Part shown: piece after piece, positions 11,545 through 25,103 of the stretch
Numbering within the stretch: the stretch's first letter is position 1
Layout: each line of letters opens with the position of its first letter
Origin: Apostichopus japonicus
Taxonomy: Eukaryota > Echinodermata > Holothuroidea > Aspidochirotida > Stichopodidae
Length of the DNA stretch: 64,000 nt
Assembly (NCBI RefSeq): GCF_037975245.1
Contig: NC_092571.1
Location: 16,301,917-16,365,916, forward strand
Reading direction: 5' to 3'
The notes under the pieces: generated by a model
Told to the model about the DNA's origin: nothing
Database searches by the model: none
The model's input: the letters and a program-made list of their open reading frames with translations, nothing else
Program-made: the position numbers and the translations under genes

Positions 11545-14448
11545 CACATAAGCATTACAATTAATGAAAACGGAACCAGCTATACTTCTTTAAAAAAAAA
11601 ACGCTTTTTAACACACACTGACACACTCCCTTCGTCGTTCGTATTTACTGACTGCACGTGGCAAATTTTAATGCTTACAAATTTTGTTTTTACATACTCA
11701 GCCATGAGCCGGGCATTTTTTTCTTTTATACTATTGTAGGCTTATGACTCTATACGCTCCAAAGCACTAGCAGTGGAAGAACAGTATGTATACAGTTTGG
11801 AGACTTAACATATCCATAGTTGGAAAAAAAAAAGCATTCACATTGCTCATAATGTATCTGCGCACGTAGGCCAATCGAACAGTTCGGAGCCTTTACATAA
11901 TTATATCCAAGGTAGAAACAGTTTGCTCATATATACTGTGAAAACCTATGAAATGAACTTGGTAAGAACAGAATATATACCCTTATATCATATCATTATG
12001 ACAAATGTATCTGAAATCTGAAAACAAAATTCCTTGTACACATGATCATGTTTATATAGGCTATAGGATCAGTTTTCGAGAGGGATCCATTATTTTTTCG
12101 AAACGAGAATGTGTGGCCCTGTGGTCGTTGAATTCAACATGGATCAAATTTGGGGGTGGTGTTGGGAACCAGGTTTGTTTTGAAGTCAAATGAATCATTT
12201 TGAGGCATTTTTAGAATGTTGAGTAGGTCTAAAGTTTGGTATAAACCCAAGGTTGTGCATATAACTACTTTTGAAGGTTTGTGTTATGGGTGACAAGATT
12301 GGGAGGGGGGGGGGGGAGAAGTTAAAAAAACCTACATCTGCCCTGACGTTTGTGCATAAAGAGAAGTGGTCTGCGTGCATCTTCCCCCATAAACAATTTT
12401 GTAAGGTCAATCGGTTCATTTTTAAGGCACGTATACAAAACGCCAATGACAGGCAATGGTCACGTGGAGGTTTCTATATAGCTCGATGCACAAAGTTGTA
12501 CGTTTGGTATATATAAGTTTATTATCCAGATATAATCTAAACAAATTTACGCTTTACAGGAAACACGATGCGTCCGAATAATTCGGATAAAAAATTGCCG
12601 AGGGAAAAGACCTTTAGGAAAATTCCCGAATATAATGACAATGATATGGATTATGGAAATGTTCTAAAGTTTGCAAATATACTTTTTTTTCAAATTGGTA
12701 AACGTAACCTCAATGAGAAATATTTAAATATCACAAGAAGGTTGGCTAGGGGGGGGGGGGTGCGACTGGGGTGGGAGGGTTGCGCAAAGTATAATTGAGA
12801 TGTTCCATCCGTTTCTCTCTCTTCATGACGTCATGACTTATGTAGAATAAATTAAACGAAAAATTTGAGGTATCTGGGGAAAGGGAAAGGAAAATGACGT
12901 TTAATTGCCTCCGTCATTTTCACAATGCAATGCGAGAGGGTAGAGGATGGGTGGGTGGCTGGATGTGCATAATAGTTACTTGTCTCTAAGAACGAACAAT
13001 ATAAATAGAAAGTAATCATTGTGACAGTGGTTAGATGTAGATGGTAGTGGTGAGAACACTGGTACAATTTTCTTCGTTGTACCTTATTCTTTAAAAAAGA
13101 GCGATTTACAACTGGTTTGTCTTAATGTTGTATATAAGAATATTTGAGGAATAGGGTGGAGGTAGGGTAGGGTACTAGCGGGTATCAGGTATACTTTTTG
13201 AAATTGGCAAGTATGCTCAATGAGATATATGTAGATGTTTTGAGATGGCTGGGGGCGGGTGTTAACCAAAACATATGAGGTATTCGACTCGTTAACTTAT
13301 TTTCATTAACTTAGCGTTTGTATACATGCATGTAGCATCATACATCATTGGCCACGGAATGACATTAAAGGAAAAACTTGCCCTTTAGAAATAAACGTTT
13401 AACTTTCGTACATATGAGTAGCCCCAAATTAATTAATCGCAAAATGTTACAAGGTAAAGGAAGGTAAGGCTACATGGGGAAGGGGGAGGGGCTAGGAGGT
13501 GGGATAAGGAACCTGTCTGTTCTATGTAGAATAAATTAAAATGGCCAGTGTATGGAAGAAGATTCAAGCTATATGCTGCCCCACTTGCACAAAACAGGGT
13601 GAGAGGGTTTATAGATGAGTTGGTTCAATTTTGATAATAGTTAAGTGTCACATAAAGTATGTTGAAAGTTGTATAATTTATATTAAGTGAATAACAGTTA
13701 ACTCGAAATATAGGATAAGAAAAAAAGAAATTCATTTCAATAAAAAAATTATTATGACGCTGTCGACCTGCAACTTTGTCGAAGTTTTCTTCAGCTGATA
13801 TAAATAAAGGAAAAATGATATATAGCAAAAATCTATTATGTATAATAGTAAAGATATTTAAAAAAACTTGTCGCGTTTCAAAACTTTTTGAAACTTTTTG
13901 ACAGATGTTGTGTAGAAACAGTTAGCATAGAAAAATTTGGAAGACATTTCGGGAAGACTTAATGAAAAAGCGTGACATAATGGTTGCTAATCAACATTTG
14001 CTATACTTGGAAGCTATTGCATAATGTTATATGAAGGTAGCTTGATGGCTTATAGACATTGAAAGCGACCTTAATATGTGGTCGCGAGATAAGACTTGAC
14101 CAACCTAATGAAACCATTGTCACGACCTAAACAAGCTTAAGAACTTAATTAACACTCCTCTTGTTCGGGAGATCATAGTGAAAAGAAACACCACACCCTT
14201 ACTACAGTAGAATGGAGAGGTCAATTAAAGGTCATTCAAGTTTCTGTAGTTAAGTCTTTTAAGAAAATCGACTAAATTATCTATTTGTTTGTGGTAATGC
14301 TAACTTAAATTTCCATGAATACTTTCTTCACACTATCTTACAATTGTAAAGATCTGACAGACAAGTTAATTAATCCTATTCTTGCTTTTCAAGTCCGATG
14401 TTCGTCTTACATCAAGCCCCCTGATGAACATTTCGCGCAACTAGTACG
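11545..14448. other. No gene recognised; 3' flank of the Hes gene with diverged repeats
   Basis: No coding exon was recognised. Diverged copies of a sequence lie near 12678-12760 and 13188-13258: both have TATACTTTTT, then AAATTGG, then CTCAATGAGA, then a G-rich end. A shared TATGTAGAATAAATTAAA phrase occurs near 12839 and 13525. The 3' UTR of the minus-strand Hes gene must lie in the right-hand part. Confidence 0.5.
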
Positions 14449-17400
14449 TCACCATGGTCTCCACACATTAGAATCTTGAGTAGCAGACGACACTGGGGTA
14501 CTGACTGTAACCATAGGTATAACAGAAGCCGCGATCAGCGAAGCGTCTGCTAAAACTGTCTTGTGGTAACCGTTATCTGCTGCAGGTGAATGCTGTTTGG
14601 CGGAGACAGGAGAATGTGGTGGCGTTGGTAAGGTATTAAAGACTGGTGACGTCACTGCATACGTCGGGGAGCACTGGGGTTGAGGAACAACCATCGCCTG
14701 GGTGAGAGGTTGAATCGCCTGAGCTGGTACAATGTAGACAATACTCGGGGATGAAACAGGCAAAGATGGCATGCGGTGGGGGGTTGGAGGTGATATCCGT
14801 GTTTCTGTTGGCGATGGCGGGGCCAGATGAGAGCCAGTTTGCTTGGATTCGTCCACCGCGGTCCCGGTCAAGCATTTATCAGCCAGGTACGTTAGAAGGC
14901 GTCTACGCGTCTCCAATGACATCGACTCACTAGACGTTAGAAAGTTGGAGACTTGACTAAGGCATTCGGAGTACCCGGCATGGAACTGATCAACAGATGG
15001 TTGTATACCTATAGAAAGAAAAGAGGGGAAAATAGACATGAATGACAAGAAATAACAAAAATGACTATAACTGTATATTGATATCCACACTAATAAACAG
15101 TGTAAACAAATAAAGACTACAATAACAACGTTGTTCGAAGTTGTTCACGACATTAGCCATAACGCTGTACTGCATTATCACACTTTTTGGAAATCCAGGG
15201 CCATATTTAGGCGATAGAAGATTGGGGACTATACAGGTTGAAGAACAACAAATTTAGTTCGGGGGAACCGAGGTCAGATCTATCGAGTTCTACAATGAGC
15301 AAGACAGTATTAAGTATGGAGGGACAGAAGGAAGGGGGGGGGTGGGGGGTTGGGCGAGTGCGATACACCCTACCTATACCGCTATTATGATGAAAGAAAA
15401 TTTAAATTACCTTCTCGTTTCTTTTGCTGGATATCTTTTACGTAACGAAGTGTCATGTCGAGAATATCGGCCTTCTCCATTTTGGAATTTTGAACAACCT
15501 GAGAAGAAACAGAAGAAAATAAAAAGTTAAGTTTCATCGAAACCCTCAAATAATTCTTAAAGTGAAATGTGTCAAAATCTAGCTCTAGGAGGTGTGGAGG
15601 AAGAGAAAAAAGGGGGTAGGGGGGGGGGGTACAGGGTCGAACGCTGAATTGTTCTGGGTATGTAAAGACGATCTTTCCTTACATCCATTGCATTTTGTAA
15701 AACTACGGGATTGTGGGTGAGTAATTTCTTTATCGAAGTACACCCACCCACACAGAATACATATATTACGTACATAGACTCGTGTTATAATCGCGTGCAT
15801 CTAATAGCTAACTATATATACCCTTTGTCCATAACGTCATGGCTAGTGTAAATTATGAACCTCCCGACAGATAAATCTATACTTAAGATTAAAAAACAAA
15901 CTAAACATATTTCCATTCCTTTCTCTATCGAATACAAGTTCTGGCATGTTTTGAATCAGTAAACGGACCAATGAGAGCCAAGATAAGACTAGCAGACGAT
16001 AATAATCACATAGGTGTACCCTCGCCTCGAATATAGTTATCGCAAGTTACAAAAATCTGAGTAAACAAAACGATAGCTTTACATCTATTGTTCTTGCTTT
16101 TGGTATGCTTCGAAATGAAACCTTGTGACCAATTTGATGCACCACTGAGAGCTAGTTTTATAAGTTAGTTGAAAATTGACAAAAGAATTGGAGGTATGCG
16201 CTAGTAAAAACCAGCCCGAGTATTCTAACTCTGAGAGTGAGGACTATTTTATTAAGCTAATTTTTAAAGTCTGTTTGGTGTTATTGGTATGAATTTTACT
16301 TAGCAGATTTTTTGGGCGCGGTGATTCGGGCAAGCTATAGGTCAAAGATCGCACAGGAGTCGTTGTTTGCTTATTCATTTTTTCCCACGGTCTAAGAGAT
16401 GGTGTTGACTTTGTGCCTAGCAGAGCGACACATCGCTATGTCAATTATTGTCTGCTAGTTTCTGTTTTGTCGATGTTTTTGTTAGAAATTTTGTACCGTG
16501 GTACTGCTACCATCATGGGAACTGTATTCATAGGCACGACAATAGGAAACGGCCCAACAATAGCCATCGAATATCTTCTGAAATATTACAAAAACTTGTT
16601 TACATCAAACTTGCGAAACGACTTCATTCACTGGGCATGCATGCCTGATAATTAGCGTTTAACTTAGTTATCTTTTTTTTGTGGTATTCATTCAATTCAT
16701 ACATCATCCAAAATAGCAATTAATTCAAAATTGGGATAGCATCAAAATATTTGGGCAGCTGGTACACACAAAAACAAGCACAAAACAAGATATGATAAAA
16801 GCGTTAATCATTTTTTTTTTCAACAATAGGGGATGGACCTGTGTCCCTCACCAGCTCCATTGCAGCACCATCTTTGGGCTACATGTTCGAAAGTTAGCCA
16901 AATAAAAAAGGGATGCGCGCGCATACACACACGCAAAATATAACCACTCCAAACATTAAATTGAAAAGAAAAAATTGAATGTAAAAAAATGATGTATTGC
17001 TTACCTCATCTTTGACTGCTGGATACACAATCGTCTTTAACTGAAGAAGGGAGTCATTGATACGAGCACGGCGCTTTCTCTCAGTCAAATGTTTCGATAC
17101 CTGCGTGACGTAATGAGAATAAAAATTATTATAAGTGCTAATTGTCGAAATATATTATATTAGCAAATAGAAAACGGTTTCTCTTGATTTAGACTCAGTG
17201 CCACTACTTTCTTAACCGATCAAATCGATGGTAACGCCCTTCCCTACCCCAAGTAGGGGGGGTGATCAAAAAAACATTACTGTGATGTAAATATTATTAA
17301 ACACTGGCTAACTGGATCGGTATCCGTGTATAAATTTATCCTCAAAATGGGCTGGGTATAGCCTACATCGACTGTGTTTCAAAGTTTTATACTTTACTCC

Positions 17401-17793
17401 GATCTCCTCACCCCTCTAAGAACATCCAAAAATTCATAAGCGTCGATAAGCATTGGAAATTCATTAAAAAAAGGATGAATATATGAAGATTGATAAACTA
17501 AGTATCGTACTCTAAAAAGTAACTAACTTAATTAAGAGAATAACAGTTTTGGAAGACTTCGCTTTCTGTGTTTCAAATACAAACTTTCTTATTTACGAAA
17601 AGTTACTTAATGAGAACGATATTTTAAACCAGCCACGATAAAGCAAAAAGAAAATCATGCATTCTACTTCCAAACACAGCTTGAATCAAAAGCAAGTTTA
17701 CCTAAAATGCTGTAACAAATGTTATCGAAAGTAATAGGTACTTACTCTTCTGGATTTGATCTGTCTGCTATCCGATTGCAAAGTTGGAGCCAT
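14449..17793 (-). CDS. hes: Hes-family bHLH-Orange transcriptional repressor (WRPW), four exons
   Basis: Exons read 17793-17746, 17100-17005, 15498-15411 and 15008-14449, giving a 263-aa protein; every junction is GT-AG and keeps phase. Residues about 14-76 form the bHLH: the basic region has ERKRRARIN, and helix 2 has KMEKADILDMT. Residues about 86-126 form an Orange domain (FHAGYSECLSQVSNFL). The protein ends in WRPW, the Groucho/TLE-binding tetrapeptide. Hes proteins bind N/E-boxes as dimers in the nucleus and repress target genes, classically under Notch control. The middle third is rich in Pro, Ser and Thr, as usual. Oddity: residue 20 is His where Hairy/E(spl) proteins have Pro and Hey proteins have Gly. 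The core looks most like the HES1/HES2 group. It could be the counterpart of sea urchin HesC, but I cannot assign orthology from sequence memory. Confidence 0.95.
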
Positions 17794-17802
17794 CTTCGAA
17801 AA

Positions 17803-18205
17803 TATCCAAAGTTCTCTAGAACAGTGACTGTGTTTATAATTCTGTTATAGCAGCTCCCTGTTTAAATCTCGTTGAATCCCTTTTTCGCTAAGCGAATAGA
17901 TTTGAAGTTACGACGTGTGTGTCGAGGGCGAGTAGTGAAGTCAGTGAACGATAACAGTGATCTGTTCTCTTGCACCCCTGTTGTACCTCTTTTTGATTGG
18001 AGACGCGTGTGGGATAACCCCGCACGTGTGTGAGGCTATTGTTGTACCATTTCTGACCAATTACAGCACGCGACCTACCGACACGCACATCGTCGCGTGC
18101 CAACGTGACTTTGATTGGCTTACGTCCAAATTCAATCGGGGGTACGTAACCAATAGGAAAAGTTGAGGCATTCAGTGACTGATGCATAGGCATTTATATA
18201 CATAT
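17803..18205 (-). promoter_or_regulatory. Putative Hes promoter with CACGCG/CACGTG and CCAAT boxes
   Basis: Upstream of the Hes start codon (minus strand) there are CGCGTG/CACGCG boxes at 18004-18009, 18067-18072 and 18094-18099, and a CACGTG at 18023-18028. ATTGG/CCAAT motifs lie near 17995, 18057, 18113 and 18150. TATA-like stretches occur at 17833-17838, about 17845-17850 and about 18190-18205, so the true start site is uncertain. CACGCG and CACGTG are known Hes binding sequences, so negative autoregulation is plausible. No transcription start has been measured. Confidence 0.5.
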
Positions 18206-21200
18206 AACCATGCAGTGCGTTGTGGGTTCCACTGATTTAGTCTATAACTTGTTGTTTTGGAGAATTGGGGGTGGACTAGTGAGGCGTGAAGTGGCTTGTA
18301 TTTGAACACAATCGTACCGTGCCGTGCACCTGCTCCCATAACCCCCCGTCTGTGTAAATTTCGACGCAGAAAGAAGACTGGGTGAATGCGGAGGTATGTA
18401 CGAGGACCACAGGCAGGCAGAGGGATCGCTACAGATTATACTGGGACAGGTGAAAGCTCATTGTATACATCCTGGGAAAATTCTACCGAGCCTTTGTGTA
18501 GGTTTCAAATATATTTGAAGAGTTTTCCTGCCAAAGTGATGGAATAATTAATTGATAAGTGTAGTCCACAAACAGACAGGGCCTATGGCAATAGATGAAT
18601 ATAGAATAAATTTCCCATTATTTATGAATTGATAGTACGTATTGACACGCATCTATAAATTGTGTGTGTGTGTGTGTGTTATGAATGCCACCACCGGAAC
18701 AGTGAAGTCAACAAGTTGGAGAATGTGGCGGATGGGGGGGGGGGGATAGGGTCGGGGAAGGGTGAAATTAATATGTTACTCTTTGTGTTTCTACAATACT
18801 TTGACCTTGTTACGTAATTATTATGTAAATCATTAAATTTTCTAAATTGTCTTATGATTAAAAAAAATGTTTCAAGCCCCCGATTATAATTGATCATCCC
18901 ACATCTTTTAACGACATGTAACAACAAACTAACTCTGACCTTTCACGAAGTGGCAAAATCTATACTGCAAATAGGAAGGTTTATTAAAAATTAATGAAAA
19001 TATGAATATTCATGACTATATTTGAGGGCAGCAAACATCTTGTCATTTAGTTTAGGACATCTTTCCTAACGTTGTAAGATTTTATTTTGTTGTGATTCTT
19101 CGGAAAGTGTCAACAGATTGTCGTGACGTCAAAGCTTATACACTACTTGTAATATTTTCCTCAGTAAGTAATACTCTCTCCTTGCCATACGTATAGTAAT
19201 CCGTTATATCGGCGAAGCTAATGCCGAGCCTTAAAATAGGCAGGTGCGGATTCAGGGGTGCAAGGGGCAAGCGGGGTGTGGGGGGGGGGGCTGATGGTCA
19301 CCCTCCTTTTTAAGTCCGCAACAAATATGTAAAACCACAACCAGCGTTTAGACCAGGGAGTTTTTTTAAGATCTAATTTTAGACCTAGTTATAGCCTTAT
19401 TATGTTTCAGGATGCAACATATCACGTCTACGGTTTTCATGGGGAAGGGGGTGGGGTGGGGAAGGACCCACATCCACTATACATTGGAGTCAGCTTAAAC
19501 GACTTAAGGGACACACACAGCACCACAATATAAATAAATAAATGACAGAGTATGAAATAAAATACTTCTTGGAGACAAAATCTAAATATCTACACCTATA
19601 CGCACTTTGGTGATGGTGAACTCATGTTACCTCGGTTGCCCCGCCCCCTCACCTCCTGACACACACACAAAACCTTTTACTGCAAAATAATGCCAGACAC
19701 TAGTAACATTGTCACAAAAGTATATATCAAATAATGATTAGCACGCACCAGGATTATAGTATCGTATTAATGTTAATTGCCGATAATTAATACATCTGGA
19801 CGTTAGCCTTCTATGTAACGAAATTGCTGGGGAATAATATAGAAACGGCAACCCACGATATAATGTTTTACTACAAGTCACGCGTCTGTATGAAACTAGT
19901 GAATGGATACAACATGGCACTCCCAATCACGTGACTGTAAACCTATGTCGTAACTCTCTCTCTGTATAGGGCTCTGGCCACAGTAACTTGTATACCCGTA
20001 TATTGACAGGGATTAAATTCCAGGTTTCCTGAGAAACAACAGAGACAGTAGCATCCAGGGAAGGGATTGTTATTGTATAGGCTCTATCAGTCGGTTTCCT
20101 GTTGTTCAGTTCTTTTATCTATAATATTCTTTTCTATTTTTGTTGTTGATATAGTTACCTATTCAAGGGCTTTTTATCAGTCGATCTTAAGAGTGTTTCT
20201 TTCTCATAATGATTTTTTTTTTTATAATTCTGTTTTCTTCTAAACTTCTGGATGCAGGGCGGATCAAACCCTTGAAGGATATGTTATCTTTTCTTACTGC
20301 ATCTCGGATCTTGAAGAGAGAACCCTTTTCTTGTTATTTATTTACTTATTTATTTTTGGTCTCGTCTCATTTATTTCTTTATTTGTAGAAAGGATTGTAA
20401 GGGGATCTCTATCTAGTCACCCCGGTGCATGTCAACCGGTCTGTTTGGGAAGTCAACATATCTGACACACGACCAACTCGCGACAGAAGCGATGAATAAG
20501 CCATCGCTTATACTTCTTCGCTATTGTTTAACCAATGATAATATAAAAAAAAACGACTAAAATCAGTTTCAAGGAGGGCATGCAGACTTCTTGCGGTGGA
20601 ACGCGGATTGTTACAATTTGTTTGCGCATGGTCAATAGAACAGAGATTAAAGATAAAACTACGCTTGTGTATTTCTTTGTGATTCTATTGTGTTTAACAC
20701 CGGCTTATCCTTAACTAGCCCGTGGGAAAGTCGCTCCAACGAAGTTCCCTCGTTCATTAACCGGGTTTATTTGCATTTGGCAAAGCTCATATCAATAAGA
20801 CTTGAAGGTTTATATCAGTTAGTAACTCTATGAAGAAAACTTTAGATTGACGCACGTCTGACAACCACAGTGTTATAGGGGGGGGGGGGGGGACTTACTT
20901 AAGCTGTACTTGTTTCAAGTAGCTTGACTGTGCCTAGCTGTGACATGAAATCAATTGCACTGGAAAAAATGCTAATAAATTTCTTCAAACCACCTCCCTT
21001 GCGTTAAAAAATCTAATGTTCGTATATATATACACGTTTTAGAAGACCTGGCTGACAAAACTGGGGACATACACATATATTAAAGCTAGTTTAATTGGGA
21101 TAATACCAGGGAGCCGGGGGGAGGGGGACTGGGGGCACGTACCCCCACACTTTTTTTTCCAAAATAGCAAACGTGCCCTACTGGCAAATAACATGTGCCC

Positions 21201-21424
21201 CTATGATGAAGAACTGTCCTTTTTGATATCTTAAGCCTTTGTTAAGTTTAACATTTTATTTTTATTATTCATGTGCACCATAATAGTATTGATAGCATAC
21301 CAACACATCGCATATATTTAAGTGATATGGCCGGTGTGTATCGGTTCATAGCATAACGAGTGGTGGTTGTGGAATGAGAAAGTGCCCCTCTGATGTTGTG
21401 CCGCCCCCCCCCCCCCAATTTTTG
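18206..21424. other. No gene recognised; upstream flank of Hes
   Basis: Intergenic sequence. Simple repeats include (TG)n at 18661-18679 and G runs near 18735, 19281 and 20879. A CAGGTGCGGATTCAGGGG-like start near 19240 and a CAGGGAGCCGGGG start near 21109 look like ends of hAT-type elements. I could not find matching second ends or target duplications. Confidence 0.5.
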
Positions 21425-21484
21425 GAAGCTGCAAACCTTAGATCACAAGTCCACTGCCTTAACCACTCAACCACAAGGCGCTCT
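21425..21484 (-). repeat. tRNA-like SINE head fragment
   Basis: On the minus strand the sequence contains TGGTTGAGTGG, a good pol III A-box, then GGTTAAGGCAGTGGACTTG, then a degenerate B-box-like stretch. The cloverleaf is incomplete, so this is not a functional tRNA. It is most likely the 5' head of a tRNA-derived SINE. Confidence 0.5.
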
Positions 21485-22659
21485 CTAGTCATGAAAAATT
21501 ATGACAGGTCACAAGAAAATCCAATAATGTAATACCATCCTCTATATATACCTGCGCTCTCCATAACCTTTTAAGGTTCAATCCCCCTTCCCTCTCCCAT
21601 ACCACCTCGCAAGGACGCCGTGTCCTCTGTAGTGCTGTCAAATGCGTGCACCTGCTTTGAACCAAAGTTTGGTCAAAGGCTGTGAACGGGACCCGAGCCG
21701 ATTTCTTCCACTTTTGCAGTAAAAAGAGGAACTGCAAACATAATTTGCTCAAAACGATGTATATAATCCTAAATTCGCGCTGGCATCCATTACTTAAATT
21801 TTACCTATGTTTTCTTCTATGCACCGATATTTCGTTACTGTAACTCCCGTAACTTGCACCCCTCCCCTCCCCTACCCATCTCCCTACCCATCTTCCCCCT
21901 CTCTCTCTCTCTCTGTTCGGAGAATGCTGGTTCCATCACTGTAGAGAAATGTATCAAATACCTTCAGCAATGCAAGAAAACGCGGGGAAACAATATGGCG
22001 GGAAGATGAAATCCTTTTTTTTTCGATTTATCGGTTTTCGGCTTTTAAAAGGAGGAATCAAACGTTGGAGACCAGCATTCATCGATTAATTGTTTTAACA
22101 AATATTCAATTTATCGATATATATCATTAAGGAATTACCCAGTCACCACCCTAATTACTTCATCATCAATCCAAGACCGTTTAAGACCGCTAAAGTATAG
22201 AACTACTCTTTCCGGTGTGTAATTAAATTCAAAGTATTCTTATACATCCGCTCAAAAACAACAATAACATCAACAACAAGCAAACTACAAAACAAATTCA
22301 TAGACTGCAATTTGGCAACCCCCCTCCCCAACCCCTACATCGTTTGCTAAGGCACGATCACATAATGTGCACATTAATGTTGTCACCGATAAATGTTCCC
22401 TTTATGTGTTGCTTTGTCCAACGGAGGCTCAGTATAATGCAGAAGAGATTGCTAGATTGTGGACACGTCTTGGGTGCCAATGATTAAGTTTTAAACTTTG
22501 TTTTATTCTAACAAGTGACGTGCGAAAATAGGCACGTCCCACCAACTCTTATCTTCAGTGAGAGAAATATTTCAGTCGATGGATGTTTCTTACATTCAGC
22601 CGGGAAGAATAAGACCGTTGCTACGGGTGCACAACCCCCCCCACTCCCACCCCACCCTA

Positions 22660-22686
22660 TCGCCTATCACATATGGTGATAGGCGA
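22660..22686. repeat. Perfect short hairpin, 11-bp arms
   Basis: TCGCCTATCAC and its exact reverse complement enclose a 5-nt loop, ATATG. Intergenic; no neighbouring gene explains it. Confidence 0.6.
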
Positions 22687-25079
22687 ATTTAAATGAACTT
22701 TTGAATATTCATATCTGTGGAGAAACTATATCTACTCTGCTTTCTCAATCAGACCTAATCTCCTTTCATTGAGACTAGTAAACGTCTAAGTTCAAACTTC
22801 TTAACGTTACTGATTTGCCACAACCAGCTATTGAAAAGAAGCTTATTTTTGAAAATTGTTTTAGGATCGTCAAAGTTTTCTACAGTTTGGAATTTTGTCA
22901 GAGTTTGAATTTGAGAACCTTTATGGCTATCGCCTTCTTTTAAACACTTGTGGGTATACAAAGAAGGTATTATTGTCACATTATGTCACCCCGCTAGGAA
23001 CGCCATCAGTCCAGACTTATATAGAGCGACCAAGCGATTCAATCAATTACATTGACAACCTCTTAGTGGTAATCTCCGTTAAACAGGAAATGGATTGTTA
23101 TTATCTCCACCACTCTCCCTCTCTTTCTCTCTAAATTGACCATTCTTTTGTTTACTCAAAGTTATGTTTTAAAGACCCGACAACAAGAGCAATTTATATA
23201 CCAAAACAATTTACCAGAACAACTTCTTAGCCACATGTCTCCTTTATATAAACATTTATAGTATTGAATGTTTAAAGGCGGCGAATGTTATTGTGAAACG
23301 ATCTGTTAATTGTTTGGATGCAAACTTTGCTACATCTTATTGGAAGGGTTCTTGCTAAGAACAGTGTACACATTATGAAAAGCCTGAGGATTTATAATGG
23401 TACACAAGCACATGTATAGCTTCACATCTTCTCATCTCACATATAGTACGGTACTCTTTAAATCGTCTGAAGCATCTAGGAGACTGAGTAACTATTTATT
23501 AGAACTCGAAATATCTTTGCGCCTATATTATATGGTGTCATGAAAACTCGTTATCAGTACAAGCATTAAGTAAAACTACGTTCTCTCACTCTTAAAATGT
23601 GGAGAACTAAAATTGGCTATCACCCCCCCCTCCACCCCTCCACCCCTCCACCCCACCCCCACAAGCATACACAGCTTACACCACGAAGGCTGACTACGTC
23701 CGTAGATATATAGTAATCATTGAATGCAAATGTCAACAAGTTTATTCAAACCCATACTGTAATATTATTAACACACCTAATAGTGCATGCATGCATGAAC
23801 GACAGTATTATTGTCTATCGAGCAGTAGAACACCAAGACCTTTTGCTTCATGTTCAACATAACAAAAGTATTGGATATGCAAAAGCTGGTAACCTCAAGC
23901 CAAAGCAGGTGCTTGCGCAATATATTTCAGTACCAAAAGTGTATCACCATTATGCACTATATTACTATCGTTCGATAAACATGCCGTGTGAATGCTCTGT
24001 AGGACTTCCCACTATGCATTACTGGTGGGAAGAGGGTAGGGGAGGACAAATATACTATCCATATGTCCATGAACCTCTGATCTGGGTCTTGCAGATGTGG
24101 TCCCCTGACCCCTTCTCTTCTCCACCCCCTCTACCTCTTTCGCTCTCTCATCGGGCCTAGGCATAAGTTTGTGCAAGAAGGCTCAACAGTTGCCCATAAA
24201 CAAAATGACTACACATAGTTTGTGACATTGATATTTTCTCGACTAGACTATTCGATCAAGAATTCGCTGCTTGAAGAACAACCAAAAATGCTAGTCTTTT
24301 ACTTCATCACAAAGTCACAAACACAACGCAGACTTCAACGGCATATTAGAGTATTGCTGAAAATTAAACATAGCAACAACAACAATTCCCAAAGGAAAAT
24401 TTATAAAGGGTATAATTTATTTTTTAAATAGTGTTTTTTTTTTTAAAAACTCCATCTTTATTATGTAGGCTAACTCTTGTGATATAGGATAACACGCGAC
24501 AGATTCCTAGACTCACTTCTTGGTCACGCGATGATCGTGAAGGTAGAATGGCATACAACCACAGACGCTGTGTGCGTGGGAAAGGCAAACAAAAAAGGTT
24601 GGGTTAAAACTAGTCAACTTGTTTGCTAACAGGTCTTAAACTGTTGACTTTAGATAGAAGTCAGCTACGTGGGGTAAATAAAGTTATATTGAAGCCAGTT
24701 ATAGAGTCACTTTGCTGTTCCTTTTATTATCTGCTAAATAATATCAAGATTTGCATTCCTTTAAATCTATAGAATGGAATTGGCAACAATGTGACACGCG
24801 TATATACACGAACGGAACGAACGGTTAGCAACGTAGAGACGATGTAAAGCAACAAGTTTTTAGGGCACGTACTGATTATATACACTGATTCAGTACCGTA
24901 CATAATTATGCATGGTGAAATGGATTGTGGGTCTGTGCAAGGGCGGATACGCCTTCCGGCTTCAAACCGGTGCGTCTCTAGGTATACGATCCGCCCAAGT
25001 CACCGCTAGTTATATCAGAGGCGTCAAATGCGCCAATTTTGTCCAAGCCCCTCCCCCCCCCAGTTGTGTCGTCGGCTTG

Positions 25080-25103
25080 ATTACTGACTCGGTAGTCAGT
25101 AAT
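25080..25103. repeat. Perfect short hairpin, 10-bp arms with 4-nt loop
   Basis: ATTACTGACT and its exact reverse complement surround the loop CGGT. It lies in a G/C-rich patch at 24940-25170 that may be a degraded mobile element. Confidence 0.6.

Noticed and set aside
21109-21420. Possible hAT-type element starting CAGGGAGCCGGGG
   Set aside because: No inverted second terminus or target duplication could be found. Kept only as a remark.
23720-24160. 146-codon plus-strand open frame in the gene desert
   Set aside because: No family resemblance, ends in a Pro/Ser run from C-rich DNA, and has no upstream or downstream exons. Could be a lineage-specific gene, but nothing supports it.
24944-25000. 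Inverted GGGCGGAT / ATCCGCCC pair as transposon ends
   Set aside because: Only 8 bp, about 50 bp apart, with no target duplication. Too weak to call.
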